Below are positions 11,260 through 22,660 of a stretch of DNA of 64,000 nt, one piece after another. How positions within the stretch are numbered: the first letter of the stretch is position 1; each line of letters starts with the position of its first letter. A program made the position numbers and the translations under genes. The notes under the pieces were generated by a model that did no database searches, was not told where the DNA came from, and saw nothing but the letters and a program-made list of their open reading frames with translations. The DNA is from Arachnopeziza araneosa (Eukaryota > Ascomycota > Leotiomycetes > Helotiales > Arachnopezizaceae), in NCBI GenBank assembly GCA_003988855.1, contig QYAI01000109.1, positions 1 to 64,000 on the forward strand, in the 5' to 3' direction.

Positions 11260-11671
11260 ATTTACTCCTTGACTATCCACGAATGATTTCGAGAGTGTTG
11301 TTGATTTAAATGTTGATCAAGAGAAGTTGAAAAGTCGAGACGAACAGGAGAAGGGAACTTGAAACAAGCTTTGGGGACTAAATGGGGCGGGATCTGAGCG
11401 TGGCCCCTAGTCGTGTTCCAAGAGACGCGGAAACAGTCCACACGGCGATCAGGGTGTGATATGGCGAGCTGGAGGGAAGGGGAAGTGCTGAAGCGAGATT
11501 AAGCCTGGTAAGCGAGGGGTGGGATGTTTTGCCCCTGAGATGGAGGGCTAGCACGTGATATTCTGTTAATAGAGGCTGAGCATATCAAAATAAGTGTCAT
11601 ATCACGTGATAAAAACTCCGTTCAACTACCTAAGGTACTCCATCTCTCCATCCCTGCCATTCCGACTTCCC
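11260..11671. promoter_or_regulatory. promoter of the calmodulin-like gene with two CACGTGAT boxes
   Basis: A perfect palindrome ATCACGTGAT lies at 11601-11610 and a second core, GCACGTGATA, at 11551-11560, 50 bp apart and about 300-350 bp upstream of the calmodulin-like start. CACGTG is the core site of bHLH-zipper proteins. A gene of that class lies at 16.0-16.8 kb, but any link is speculation. Confidence 0.35.
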
Positions 11672-11944
11672 TCACAGCCTATTCAAACACCATTCCCACT
11701 CAAAAGCCCAGCAAACCTCCCTCAGCAAATCCCGTTTCAATTCTAACCCCTCCATCCTTCCCCCGCCATCACATATCTCCGTCATCTTCCACCCAGCGGC
11801 GACCAAACAGAGTATCAATAAAACAGCCAGTACGAGAAGAAATACTAACAGTATTAGTTTCACAGAAAGTGAAGAGTGGTGTAGTCGAGTTTCGAGTTTG
11901 AGGATACAGCGCGTGAAGGAGTTGATATGCGGGTGGAGAGACAT
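11672..11944 (-). CDS. small single-span membrane protein, hypothetical
   Basis: A 90-residue frame that I do not recognise. Residues about 28-51 (VKLILLVFLLVLAVLLILCL and neighbours) form a convincing transmembrane helix, and the rest is hydrophilic, giving a single-pass topology. The sequence upstream of the ATG is rich in C and T and ends CATTATCATAACC just before the start, a plausible fungal leader. No homologous family comes to mind and the frame could still be chance, since a hydrophobic run is easily produced by CTT/CTG repeats on this strand. Confidence 0.35.
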   Translation of the reverse strand: MSLHPHINSFTRCILKLETRLHHSSLSVKLILLVFLLVLAVLLILCLVAAGWKMTEICDGGGRMEGLELKRDLLREVCWAFEWEWCLNRL

Positions 11945-12360
11945 GGTTATGATAATGGTGAGTTAGCGGGCAGACGCGCGGACTTGAATTTTTAGGAAGG
12001 GGATTGAAAATGAGAATAAAGTGATTTAAGTAGTTGAAACTGAGCACGAGCATGTGATTTCAGCCGGGAAATTTGAGATGATTCAAATGTGAATGGATTG
12101 GTGTTCAAAGGTGAAAACAAAAGCCATCTATTTCCCATCCCTGCTCTTCAATATTGATTCCATGCTTGATTATGTGTATATATAGATATATATATATTGA
12201 ATGCCACGACGATCAAGTAGTCAATAACCAAAGCAAATAATATGTATATATATATCGATTTTCTAACGGTCATCACTCGAGAGCTTGTACTGTATGATAG
12301 CCGGTTTTTCTTGTTTCCATTTAACCGTGCGCTTTATGATCTTAGGCTTGAGGAAAGGCG
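11945..12360. other. intergenic with AT dinucleotide tracts
   Basis: Contains TATATAGATATATATATAT around 12178-12197 and a second TATATATATATC around 12245. These could serve as TATA elements for the minus-strand ORF at 11672-11944, but are equally simple AT microsatellites. No gene is seen. Confidence 0.3.
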
Positions 12361-12361
12361 T

Positions 12362-13659
12362 GGAAAGTCTAGAGAGGAGTTGCGGATAGATCGCAGAGGG
12401 AACTTGTCTCAAGGAGGCAGTAGCCTAAAAAAATTATGTTAGCTAGTCTCGCACATCTGAGGAATACTACAAAAGCGAGGATAAAGACAAGGATTTAATC
12501 TGGAACTAACCGGTACTGGTTATATCGCTATCGTCGTAAAATTTGAGCTCCGAGTCTCTGCAGAGAATGCTTTGAGAGTCACTGGGTTCCCCTCCGTGTG
12601 GGTGAAGAGCCATAAATCCGTAATACTGGTTTTTGTCATGCTCATCTGGGATGACTATGACTCCCCAAGGGTCGTCTCATTCCCATCCTCTGTGAGAATA
12701 ACAGTACCGCATACATCAGTCAGCCATCCTCTGGCATATATAGGCGATCCGCTGTCACAAAAGACTCGTCCCCGGCGATTTCTTCCTCTGCGGGCATAAC
12801 GTTCTTGTTGTTTGTTCCTTCGAGTGGTCCCATTGCGACCGCCGGCATTCAGTCCATGCTTTTGATGGCAAAACCAGCAAACTCAGTTAGAATCTCGTGT
12901 TTTTTTATGAGTTTTACTACCTTGTCCCGCAGCGTTGCGCTCTTTGAAGTATATATGATTGTGGGGACTGCGCTCTCCACGCTCGTCCTACCATCCACAG
13001 ATGGAAGCTGTACGTCCGCGATATCTGCTCTCCCAGTTCCAGGTCTTCTTTATGAGTGTCCAAGAGGTCCCGAATACCCCTGAATATCTCGTTCTCGAAT
13101 TTTTCTAGCGCCGGTCCTTTTGCTTCCCATACAGTCTTGCGTCTGACCTGGGCGCATTTCCGACCGACCGACAGCTTAGGTCGGACTAGGCAGCGTTCGC
13201 TGGCGCCGTCATGGGTTCAGGGGGACATGAGGATCAGGCAGATCCCGTCGCCGCATCGATGTGAATGCATGTTGAGGGCTCTTCATCAGTCTCGGAGGTA
13301 ATTTCTAGTAATGTGGGCATTTCAATGTGTTGAACATGCACATCGCGCCTTGCTGGCGTGCGCCAATCAGTGAAGCTTTCGTGGCGCAACACAACACTCG
13401 CTACAGCTGTGAGTTTGAGGCGGCAGGGTGCCTCACGCAAATCCTTACTGCCACTTTCAGGCCGCATTTTGCTTCTTGAAAGTAGGCTGAAAATATATTG
13501 CCCGCTCTTTGGTATAATTTCTTTCTTTTGACATTCCTTATCCAATGGCCCTTCAAGATATCTTAGAGAGAAGGGTTTCAAACCCACTGAATGCGCCAAT
13601 TGAACGACGCACTCTGCTCGCTGCTTTTTTGATCTTGCAGCTGATGCAAGAGAATTCAA
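12362..13659 (-). pseudogene. eroded fungal protein of unknown family (possibly trypsin-like fold)
   Basis: Several minus-strand segments belong together but in shifting frames: 13234-13659 (ends in TCIHIDAATGS), then one containing SAVPTIIYTSKSATLRDK and FAGFAIKSMD followed by an in-frame TGA where Trp is expected, then PIYARGWLTDVCGTVILT in a new frame, then GVIVIPDEHDKNQYYGFMAL in yet another. A GTTAGT to TTTTTTAG intron and a short last exon may close it near 12362. At least one stop and two frame changes make it dead. The GWLTDVCG block and a ‘TTLGGVI..YGFMALHP’-like stretch recall uncharacterised fungal proteins seen beside NLR/HET genes, some with a trypsin-like fold; I hold that loosely. 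Confidence 0.45.
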
Positions 13660-14645
13660 GGGCCAGGAGGATCAATTTACAGCATACTTCAAGTCTTGGT
13701 ATGAAGATCAATGTGGCAACTTGACTGGATCTCTGTCGAACATAACAATTGGACACATGCTTAGTATCATTGTACTGATCAGATGCCACACCGAAACATG
13801 GGGAAATATACATACCAAAGCATCACAGGTCCTTCCATCGCAATTAACACCAAATGATGTCGACCTGGTTATCACGTTAGCCGCACGGTTATGGTCAATG
13901 TCATACATTGATGGACGAAAACCGCCCTTCTCCACCGGCGAAACTATTGACCGGCCAGCAGAAACTCTGAGAGCGATATTGGCTGCATATTTCATGCCTT
14001 CATCGGCCGAAAAGGCAAAGCTTCCGAGCTTCTTTACTGCAGAAAAGCTCGATCGGATTGCAGGTATCAAGATCCTTTGGACGGGGAGTCTTCTCGATCA
14101 CTTGAAGATGACGAATGATGACAAGGCCGTCCATTTATTTCATCAGGTCTCGTTTCTTGCTATTCACGGTAATATGAAAGAGTGAGAGCTCTCTAATCCG
14201 AACATGATTCGAAATTCAAGAAAATTGACCCGAAACTAGAGCCCTGCTGCACCCAGATCTCGTAAGAGAGACAATCAACACACTCTCACTTCTCCTCCCG
14301 GGAAGCACCAAAGCCCCCAATAAATGGTACCAGAAGAAACGCAGAGGACATGAACAAGAACTCGATCCCTGCGCAGGCACCAACGGTCATCTGAATGCTT
14401 CGCAGCGGCGTCTGGAAGAGTTCAAGTATTGGGGAGAACGGCTGGGAATTCTCAAGCAGGTGTTTGACGATTCCGAACCCCCAAGTATGTGGCACTGGTG
14501 GCGTGACGACCGTAAGAAGGTCCAGTGGTACACGATCTGGATCGCAGCGCTGGTTCTGGTTCTGACGATTACCCTTGGTCTTTTACAATCCATTCCAAGC
14601 ATTATCCAGACAGCGTTAGCAGTCAAGGCCTCGCGCGCGACTTGA
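13641..14645 (+). pseudogene. helical protein with C-terminal membrane anchor, 5' part missing
   Basis: Two exons (13641-14168 and 14242-14645), with an intron from GTAATATG to AACTAGAG, join in frame across IHALLHPDLVRETINTLSLL. The C-terminus reads DDRKKVQWYTIWIAALVLVL and continues hydrophobic, ending in a single transmembrane helix. The WWRDDRxxVQWYTFWIA-type motif followed by one helix is recurrent in fungal accessory proteins of unknown function that sit near HET and NLR genes; that association is from memory. A likely acceptor (TTTTTTGATCTTGCAG) precedes 13641, but the only upstream ATG frame (13545, MALQDILERRVSNPL) is in the wrong phase for any donor I can find. The gene is probably 5'-truncated by the opposing relic. 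Confidence 0.5.
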
Positions 14646-16016
14646 ATTGTGCTACATGACGGCTGATTTCATTACTGTGGATTGTAGCTTACCGAGATCT
14701 CCGAACTTCGTTTTCTTTTATGTTCAAGCAATTATAAGATAGAGAAGATTCAAGTGTTACATATTGTTGATCAAGTTTTTGTTTATCGTTATCTTATGAG
14801 AAATTTCCCTTTTGTAGCGGAGGCAAAAACAATGAGATGCCCCTAACGAGATATGCTAGAACAAAGCCTTTTATATTAGATGAGGATTGCTTATCTAGGT
14901 GCAATTTCCATTTCATTCTTCGACTTGAAAACCCCTTTCCAGCTTTAAAAACATTCTTCCTCAGTCTTCAACGGTCGGAAAGTGTTTTCCTCATTTGGCT
15001 CAATTTTGATCTGTTCCAATGTATGTGTCAATTTTCTGTTTTAGTAATACAATAGTGAGTTTAATAGATTCGACGTTACAATAACTATCATAGTGTGCTT
15101 TATTAATATGTTCACAGTTTAATTAACACGGCCTTTTAATAATATTCTATTTTTAAACCCGCACAAGAAGTACAGCAGAAAGTCATGGCCGCTTCCGAGC
15201 GACCCCTTTTTTCTGTACAGCGAAAAAGGATTTCTTAAAGAATTTAAACAATAAAACCTTTTCCAGTTCCTTGATTTTGATATCAATCCTTACGGCTTTG
15301 CAAGTTCCACCCCCTAGGTAGGTGCTCTATGAGTTATGTCAGCTACTGGTGTTGGGATAGATCACATGACCACGCAACCCGTCCGCTATCAACTTTCCAC
15401 GTCCCTTCCCATTCACCAGTAAACCCAAAACCCAAACCCAAACCCAGCTACCGTGCTTGAAGCCATCATCTCTAATCCTACACTGAGCTTAGAACTTCTA
15501 CACCACTGTAGCATCTCTTCTCCTCGAGTAAGCAAGATATCACGTAGCCTTCTAGATCAGCTTCGCCTAGGTAGCTCTAATAGCGGACAAATCGACTGTA
15601 TCGGCGAGGAGAGAGAATGGAGCTGCTTTGGCTATGAGAGAGGTCTGCAGAATAGGATTGATGTTGTTGAGCTGTTCCTGTCATAGGGCAATGGGGATTC
15701 TAGTAAGATCCACGTGCAGGAAAGTGAAGTCCTAACATATCACCCCTAATCCTGTGAATCAAAGGAACAAAATCATCATCGAAGTATTAATTATCTTGAC
15801 CTTTTCTTCCAGATATATGTGATTACAAAAGTAGAGAAGAATCCCGCTCCCATGGATAGATCTATGTATATGTTTTGCAATCAAATTTACCTCAGGCAGT
15901 GAGCCTCCATTGTTACACTCAGACCCAAACCCCCAAGCGCCGTGCTCGCTCATTATCATATTGCATTGCGTTAGATGCCAAAAGTAACGAAATCCAAGCC
16001 TATGTACTGGTAGAAA
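14646..16016. other. intergenic with short CCCAAA repeat
   Basis: A run of about four AAACCC units lies at 15421-15446; it is not the fungal telomere sequence TTAGGG. The 77-codon frame at 15453-15686 shows no recognisable motif. CACATGAC occurs near 15364. No gene is supported. Confidence 0.35.
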
Positions 16017-16822
16017 TCAGTTCTTCCCCGTCCTGACGTGCTCCAAGATGGCGATGTGCTGTCGGAGTTTCGTGACTTCGCTCTCGAGAGATTTGTTCCG
16101 CGATTCGAGCTGGAGTAATCTTTCTTTGGCGCGTGTCATAACGAGGGATTTGGAGGGCCTTGAGCGAGCTAAGATTTGTTAGTTGGGATTTTGGTACAAG
16201 CGGAGATGGAGGCTTACAATCTGAGGAGGTTTCAAAGAGGTATAACCCAAGATCGGCGATTTTGTCATTGAGTCTCTCTCTGTAATCTGCGGGACTGTTA
16301 GAACTAAGAATTCTCGATCTAATTCTCGGTGACCTACTCCTCTCTACGACTGTATGAGCTTTCTTTGCGTTTTTGACGCTGGTTTTAATGGCCAATTCAC
16401 TCTTCTTCCCAGGGCTTTTCTTGGAGCTCTTGCTCTCCGAGTTGGCGCCCCATGAATATTCAGAATCATCATCGTCCTCTAGTTCTTCATCTAGGCTGCC
16501 CTGATAAGGCGAAGTCCTCGAGGATGGGATTGATCGCGGGTCTTCGAGGTAAGCCGATCTATTCGGGGACGGGACTGTTGAAGGAATGGGCTGGGAATGC
16601 GAGAGGATCGGTGACGGTCCATTGTAGCTGGGAAAGTAGGAGTAGGAGAGAGGTTGATCTCCAAGATTGGTGTATTGCCACATTGGAATATCGACAGAGT
16701 CTGGAGTCACCTCCCAGGTAGGAACCGATTTAGACCAATCCTGCTGTTGTGATTGTCAGGGCATGACCGGCAGCAAGGTGCACATTTGTACTTACACAAT
16801 CAACACTTGTGGCTGGTGACAT
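16017..16822 (-). CDS. bHLH-zipper transcription factor
   Basis: Four exons (16796-16822, 16338-16743, 16218-16286, 16017-16168) join in one frame to 217 residues. Introns are 49-52 nt with GTAAGT, GTAGGT and GTAAGC donors. After splicing, residues about 136-147 read KKAHTVVERNYR, the E-box-contacting basic region (His, Glu and Arg in the usual places). Helix 1 follows (ERLNDKIADLGLYLF), then a short loop (ETSSDSRSRPSKS) and helix 2 (LVMTRAKERLLQLESRNKSL), which runs on into a leucine-zipper-like heptad tail. The N-terminal half is Ser/Pro-rich with an acidic patch (LDEELEDDDDSEY), a likely activation region. The unspliced frame hides the domain. Resembles the short fungal SREBP/CPH-like bHLH regulators, but has no extra domain to say which pathway it controls. 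Confidence 0.82.
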
Positions 16823-19800
16823 TGTGAAATAGTCTGTTCTCGAATCCATATCTTGTTCAAGTGCTCGTTGGAAAGTTTTCGTAAGTGTTTTTCAAGTCTC
16901 CTTGTTGACAAGAGGCAGTTTAGGGAGGGTGACAGGTCCAACTTAATATGCCTCTCAGACTTGAAGCTCCTGAATGCGCTCATATTAAAGACGCAATTGT
17001 CGTAAGATGGCCTGATGCAAGGCTATGCTACAGCTCATGCAGAAACACGGTAAGGGTTGAGGCCGTCGAGGATGCCACGGAACAGTGCAAGGCCGGGAGG
17101 AAGCTCGATCCACGAATTGCTGGGTTCAGGAACATGAAGCTGCAGACAAGGCTGAAATCCCAAGTGGTCACTGGCGGCTTGGCGAGCCACCCCTGATTGC
17201 CCGTTAACTGCGTTACATCCGGCAGCACCTCTGCGCCTAGCAGGGTTAGATGACTAGTACGAAAAGGGAAAATGAAGATTCACCACCTCGGCCGAGAGGA
17301 CCCGCGCCGTATCATTCGTTCAAGGTTCCTCTTCCGGCTACGCGAATGGAGGCATGAAGAAATGCTTGTCTTTCATTGGCAATGTTCAGCCAGCCAGACG
17401 AGAACTTGGGTCGTGATGTTACCGAATAAAAACTAGGCTTTTCCACTCCTATGGGAGAAGCCGTGACAGCTATTTTGAGCGCCGCGTATCAAACCCTACG
17501 GCGCTGGTAAATCCTGGCGGGTGGTCCCGAAAGTGGAGTTTCAGTGCTTCAGCCCAAGCCGATATCCGTGTCAACAAAGCATCAACAATGCCAACAATGC
17601 CAACAATGCCAACAATGCCAACACTTCAAGACAATGCTTCATGTGCTCTTGGATTGTCATAACTTGCCAATACAACGGTTCAATGATGCAAAAGAAAGTG
17701 TAGACTTTGAACCATGGTCGCTGCATGTTCAATTTTTCGGTCGGGTGAGCCACAATTGTCTTTCGATTCTTGTTCCCTGCATAGAAGCCTGCACGGCCCA
17801 TGGACTTGCCCGATATGGACTCTTTTTCCCAGCGCTAGGGGTATGACGCCTTTAGCCTGGAGTCTCTGTGGGTATCATGGGTTTCCTGGCTCTCGGGACT
17901 TTTCTCTTCGGCACTATTTCGTATTACCCCAGATATTCACGTCCCAAAAGAAATGTCGTCTGCATACGGACGTAGCCCTGCCCAGCTTCCCAGTCGAATA
18001 TTGTTTTAGCTCTCGATGAAGAACACGTTAGAGTCAAGTGAGGAAGTCGAGATGCCCATAGGAGACAAATCATCAGTGGCTCTGAAGCCCACATTGCTCT
18101 TCATCAAGTCAGCAAAATCAAATGCCGAGACCCTGAACACCAAGAAAATCTATGGTAAGGAGTCAGGGTCCCTAATGTTGCTGCCTAGAAGCCCCTTGGC
18201 CTCAAATTGTGGCTCGACACATTGAGGGATACCATTGGAGAACTCAATACTGTAAAGATTCAGCTCGTCACATGATGCAGACGCGCCAACTTCTCAGATC
18301 AGAAGCGGGAGAAGCATTGCAGCCCTGTGGGGTGGTCCAAGTGTGCCCAATGGAGCTACTATATCCGTGCTCTCGCTCTGTATGGTCCCAGGAGCGATGG
18401 TCAGCCAAATAAGCATGCATAAAGCTGTAGCTGCCATCTCGTCTTGGGTGGTCCCAAGATCGTCAGCCACACACCATATTGGCGTGCATATTTGGCGAGT
18501 TTGGTCGCAGCCGCGTAGGTTTCCCATTTCAGAAGTGCGTACCGAATGCTCGGGGGTATTACCACGGATCTCCACGGCCGAGAACCTAGAATAATGTTTG
18601 AACTGCGCGACCATTGAACGGATGCCACAATGGCCTCAAAACGTCAGCGGCTGATAACAAAGATACGGGCGTAGTCCGGATGTATGGGAAAGCACTGCCA
18701 CAATTTCCCCTTCTTTGGCTGGCTGGCTGCGGTCCCTGTCGGCAGGTGCCATCCGGTCAGGCTTTGGGAATACGGTCCATCAAAGCTGATGTTGGAGATG
18801 CGTTAAACCCACCAAGGAATGGAGCAAAGTTGATTCGCAGCACCTATACGAAGGGGCTTCACCCTTTCAACCTATGATGTGAGAGCCGGAGCGACTCCAT
18901 AGGCTCCTTTCTTCGTGGCTAAAGGGGGTTTCAATGGTCGATAGTCGATAGTGGTTTGGTGGAAGTAAAACTAAAATTGAGGAGCATGACACCTTTCAAG
19001 AGTTGTCTTTCAATTCAAGATGATATTCGTCCGTGGAGGTCGTCGAGGCCAATACATCTCCGGGATTGATATGTTGTCAGGTGATCAACCTCTTTTCCTT
19101 ACTTCACTTTGTTCGACCTAGGTAGTCTGGACCTGGTCGCGAGCATGGTCTGAAGTTATGGGATGTTTTGATGATTTGACAGCCTATACAACCCTTTGCT
19201 CTGATGAGCCTAGAAGAAGCTGGAATTTGGTAGGCTGTTAGGCGGGCAACGGTTTCTTTCAAGTCGCACTGCGAAGGTCATCTGATGATACCTAGCTGAC
19301 AAGAAAGAATGTATTTGCAGATGTGAATTGAAAGTTGAGGGCTGTGTTAATTAAACACAAAGATTGAGAAAAGAAAGTAAGCATTCTAGATGTGAAATCT
19401 TGCATATTTCTTGGTCGGTTAAATGCACCTTGACGAACCGTCTTTGACAACTTTGCCTTCTGTAAGGCTTAGGCTCGCTTTACTTAACCAATACTGTGAC
19501 GAAGTGCCGAACTATTTACCAACGTAGCGGCCGAGCACCAGGGAGCCCATGCTACAACCTCCGGGATCTTTAGTGTCGATCCAGGGATCGACATTGCATA
19601 GAGGATGGCTCCAGATCGGCAACCAAGGTGTGTAAATAAGGTATCTTAATAAGGAAATGGTCCAAACATCGGTAATAAGTATCAAGTGAGTCCTAGCTTC
19701 GTCAGCTCCCCAACAGCTGGCCCTCTCCGACGTTGGGCCTTGGCGAGTACCAAAGCGAGCCGCATCTACTGCTTCTTCTGCAGTCAAATACCCACCCCAA

Positions 19801-21244
19801 ATCTTGCAACGTTGGAACTTAGTAATTATCTATTGATTCATGGAGTGGTTAATCCTCAAGAGTGATCAATCTTGAATCTCAATGTGGCCTTGGCCGCTCA
19901 AATCGCTGTCGGGTAGAAAGGCTCACTTGAATTTCCATTGCGCCTTCGAAACCTGAAACAGCTCGCATGCACTAGCATCTCATGGCGAGCGGGACTTGAA
20001 GAGCCAACCTCGGCATCTGATTTAGGTTGGTTGTAGCTGATTGGAAGGTGTTTGGTAAAGGAGCAACGGTCTCTACCGGGTTTCGGTCTGCTTGCTCGGG
20101 TCCGGCGAAGCGTTATCCACTTCTGCCCTCTGACTCCCATATTCCCCGCTCTCATGCTCGGAATTCATCTTCACCCCTTGCTCTCGCGGTTACCGGCCCG
20201 CCCCGTAGGTAAGTTCCACGTTGTATATCCTGACAAGCTCGTCGCAAGCCTTCTCTCCTGCCTTTGGCATCGTTGTGGCTAGCCAGGTACCAGTCGCTAT
20301 CTAGAGCTTGGTGTATTTCGCCGTCATCGTGTTAGAGGAATCAAGTCAGATGATTACCGCGATTTCCCATAGTATGCCCATATCGTAATTCATGGTCGTC
20401 TCAGGTTGGATGAACGAATTTTGCTCCCAGAAATATTTGCTGGATCTGCCAGGCGGTACACCCTTGGCAGACATTTTTCCGATCCGGCCCAGGCTCTGTA
20501 TGACATGTAGTGCTTATTCACGTATCGATCCCTACCCACTCTAGGCTGTGCACTCCTCTTCTCCTCGTCACCAACAAATCTGCCATTCCAAAGGTGATTC
20601 GCGAAGAGCTTTGTTCCTGCAGCCAAGTTAGATATCTAGGGTTTGTGTATGATGAGTATTTTGGTTTGCAGATGTTTGAGGAGGAGTGTGGCCTACCAGC
20701 CCTTCATTGCGGGACTGTTGGATGGCGTTCATCTGCCGTGCCCTTCTCCTGGCCGATAATTGGTTTTAATGAATCTGAAAACCATTCGATTTGTAGTTCT
20801 GGAGCTACAGGCTGTGTTCAGATTCATGGTGATACTTTGCATCACCTGGAGCTCGAACTGGTCTTGCAAGAGAAGAAAAGTCGGTGCTCAAGCTCCAACA
20901 GAGCTAAGCCGGATTGGTCAAACAACCCCACCAGCTCTGCTTAGTCAGCTTGCCTTGACGATATCTCCTTGGCGTCAGATCAGACCATTCCATGGAAAAA
21001 GCCTCTCGAAAAGATTTTCTCTTGAATACAAACCTTTTCCCTTCCTTTTTCTCGATTTTCTTCACCAGTGTGACCTGGAGAAACCTCACAATGGCGCAAT
21101 TCTCTTGCATACTTTGTTTTCTTAGTGGCTTTGAGCACGGGAACGCCACCAGCGAGAATCCCCCAACCTCGTCGCCGTCGACGTTCATCGTCCTTTCAAC
21201 CTCCTCCAACTCACTTCACATCAGCCCAATTGCTCTTCAACACC
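16823..21244. other. 4.4-kb stretch without a recognisable gene
   Basis: Base composition looks ordinary, not A+T-rich, and there are many short open frames on both strands, but none carries a motif, signal peptide or convincing splice structure. Minus-strand pieces at 18294-18628 (ATKLAKYARQYGVWLTIL and DEMAATALCMLIWLTI in different frames) and 19512-19787 look the most protein-like and may be old gene fragments. I cannot identify them. The last few hundred bases include the leader of the transporter gene. Confidence 0.4.
17583..17618. repeat. 9-bp microsatellite, four units of CAACAATGC
   Basis: CAACAATGC is repeated four times head to tail. It lies in sequence with no recognised gene, so it is a marker rather than a protein repeat. 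Confidence 0.85.
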
Positions 21245-22660
21245 ATGCCGGAGACCGGTATTCTGGCCTCGTTTGCCGCTGCCATCCAGGCGAGCTTATC
21301 GGTGCTTCTAGTCATCTCATACGGTGCAATCGCTGCAAAATATGAGCTGCTGAGCCCCGCAAATGCAAAATCCATCTCCAAGATATGCGTCAAGATGTTC
21401 CTCCCAGCGCTCTTACTGACCGATATCGGTCGTGAGCTACATGCTGGTTCGGCGCATCGTTATTTGATTGTTCTGCTCTGGGCCATCATCTGTCACTTTC
21501 TCTCATTCTTGATTGGACTCACGGCTCATCTGACTCTGGGCATGCCGGATTGGATTACCGCTGCCATCATGTTTAATAACACGACGAGTTACCCTTTGCT
21601 GCTCATCCAGAGCTTGGACGCTACTGGAATCTTGGGTAGCTTGGCCGGTGCGAACGAGACTACTACGGATGCAATCAAGAGGGCAAAATCATATTTCCTC
21701 GTCTTTGCCACAGTGTCGAGTTGCCTCACTTTTGCTGTCGGTCCGAGACTGATCGACTCCGAACATGCTCCTGAGATCCCGGATATCAAAGAGGAATTTC
21801 CCTCCGATGACGAACAAGACGAAGAAAATGGCCAAACCAGTGGATACGGTTCGGATGGCGACCTATCGCCTACTGATAGAACCAACTTAATCCCATCTAA
21901 CTTCCACAGGCCTTCCATCGTCCCGGTATCTTTCTTTCCCTCCAGAGCCAAAGACTCGTTCTCCCAAGCACCCGAGCATCACCGGCGACCATCTGTCATT
22001 CCCAAGAAGCGCTGGGATGAATTCTCCCATGCAGCTCGCTGGTGGCTACTTTTCCTTTATGACTTTCTCAATGCCCCATTACTAGGAGCTCTCCTCGGTA
22101 CGATCATCGGTCTCGTTCCTCCTCTCCACAGAGCTTTCTTCAGCAAGTCTTCAGACGGCGGAATCTTCACTGCCTGGCTTACTGCATCCTTTCAAAGCAT
22201 TGGTAGCATCTTTGTTCCTCTTCCCGTCCTGGTCGCTGGTGTGAGTCTCTACACTTCTGTACAGAAAGCCTCCGAGTCACACGATCACCCACCAGCCAAA
22301 ACGCCTTGGCTCACAACACTCTTTGTTTTGATTATTAGATTCCTCGTCTGGCCGGTGTTGAGTATCGGTGTTATCTATGCATTGGCTATGAGAACAGATA
22401 TTCTCAGTGACGATCCCATGTTGTGGTTTGCATTGATGTTGATGCCGACAGGACCGCCAGCTATGAAACTAATTACCATGGTAGAGGTCAGTGACGCGGA
22501 TGAGGAGGATGAGCATAAGATTGCTAAGCTGTTGACTGTAAGTAACTATGATATCTTAAATAAACAAATATACTGATAATAATAGGTGTCATATATCATT
22601 TCACCCATCTTGGCCTTCACCGTTGTGGGCGCATTGAAAGCTAGTCAGTCTGCTATTTGA
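21245..22660 (+). CDS. PIN/auxin-efflux-carrier (AEC) family membrane transporter
   Basis: Two exons (21245-22537 and 22586-22660), separated by a 48-nt GTAAGT intron, encode 455 residues. The frame is open upstream but the first ATG is at 21245. Topology is the family's 5+5 arrangement: five helices in residues 1-190 (including ISKICVKMFLPALLLTDIG and FNNTTSYPLLLIQSL with its helix-breaking Asn/Pro), a long acidic, Ser/Pro-rich cytoplasmic loop (IKEEFPSDDEQDEENGQ, then basic stretches), and five helices at the C-terminus (NAPLLGALLGTIIGLVPPL, MLWFALMLMPTGPPAMKLIT, and VSYIISPILAF on the second exon). Yeast relatives are ER or plasma-membrane proteins thought to move organic anions. Substrate here cannot be read. 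Intact. Confidence 0.9.

Noticed and set aside
15421..15446. Interstitial telomere repeat (CCCAAA)n
   Set aside because: Fungal telomeres are CCCTAA/TTAGGG; only about four imperfect units of another hexamer are present.
17583..17618. CRISPR-like array
   Set aside because: A simple 9-bp tandem repeat without spacers, in a eukaryote.
20390..21209. ORFs just upstream of the transporter as genes
   Set aside because: No motif, mutually overlapping on both strands, and partly the transporter's leader.
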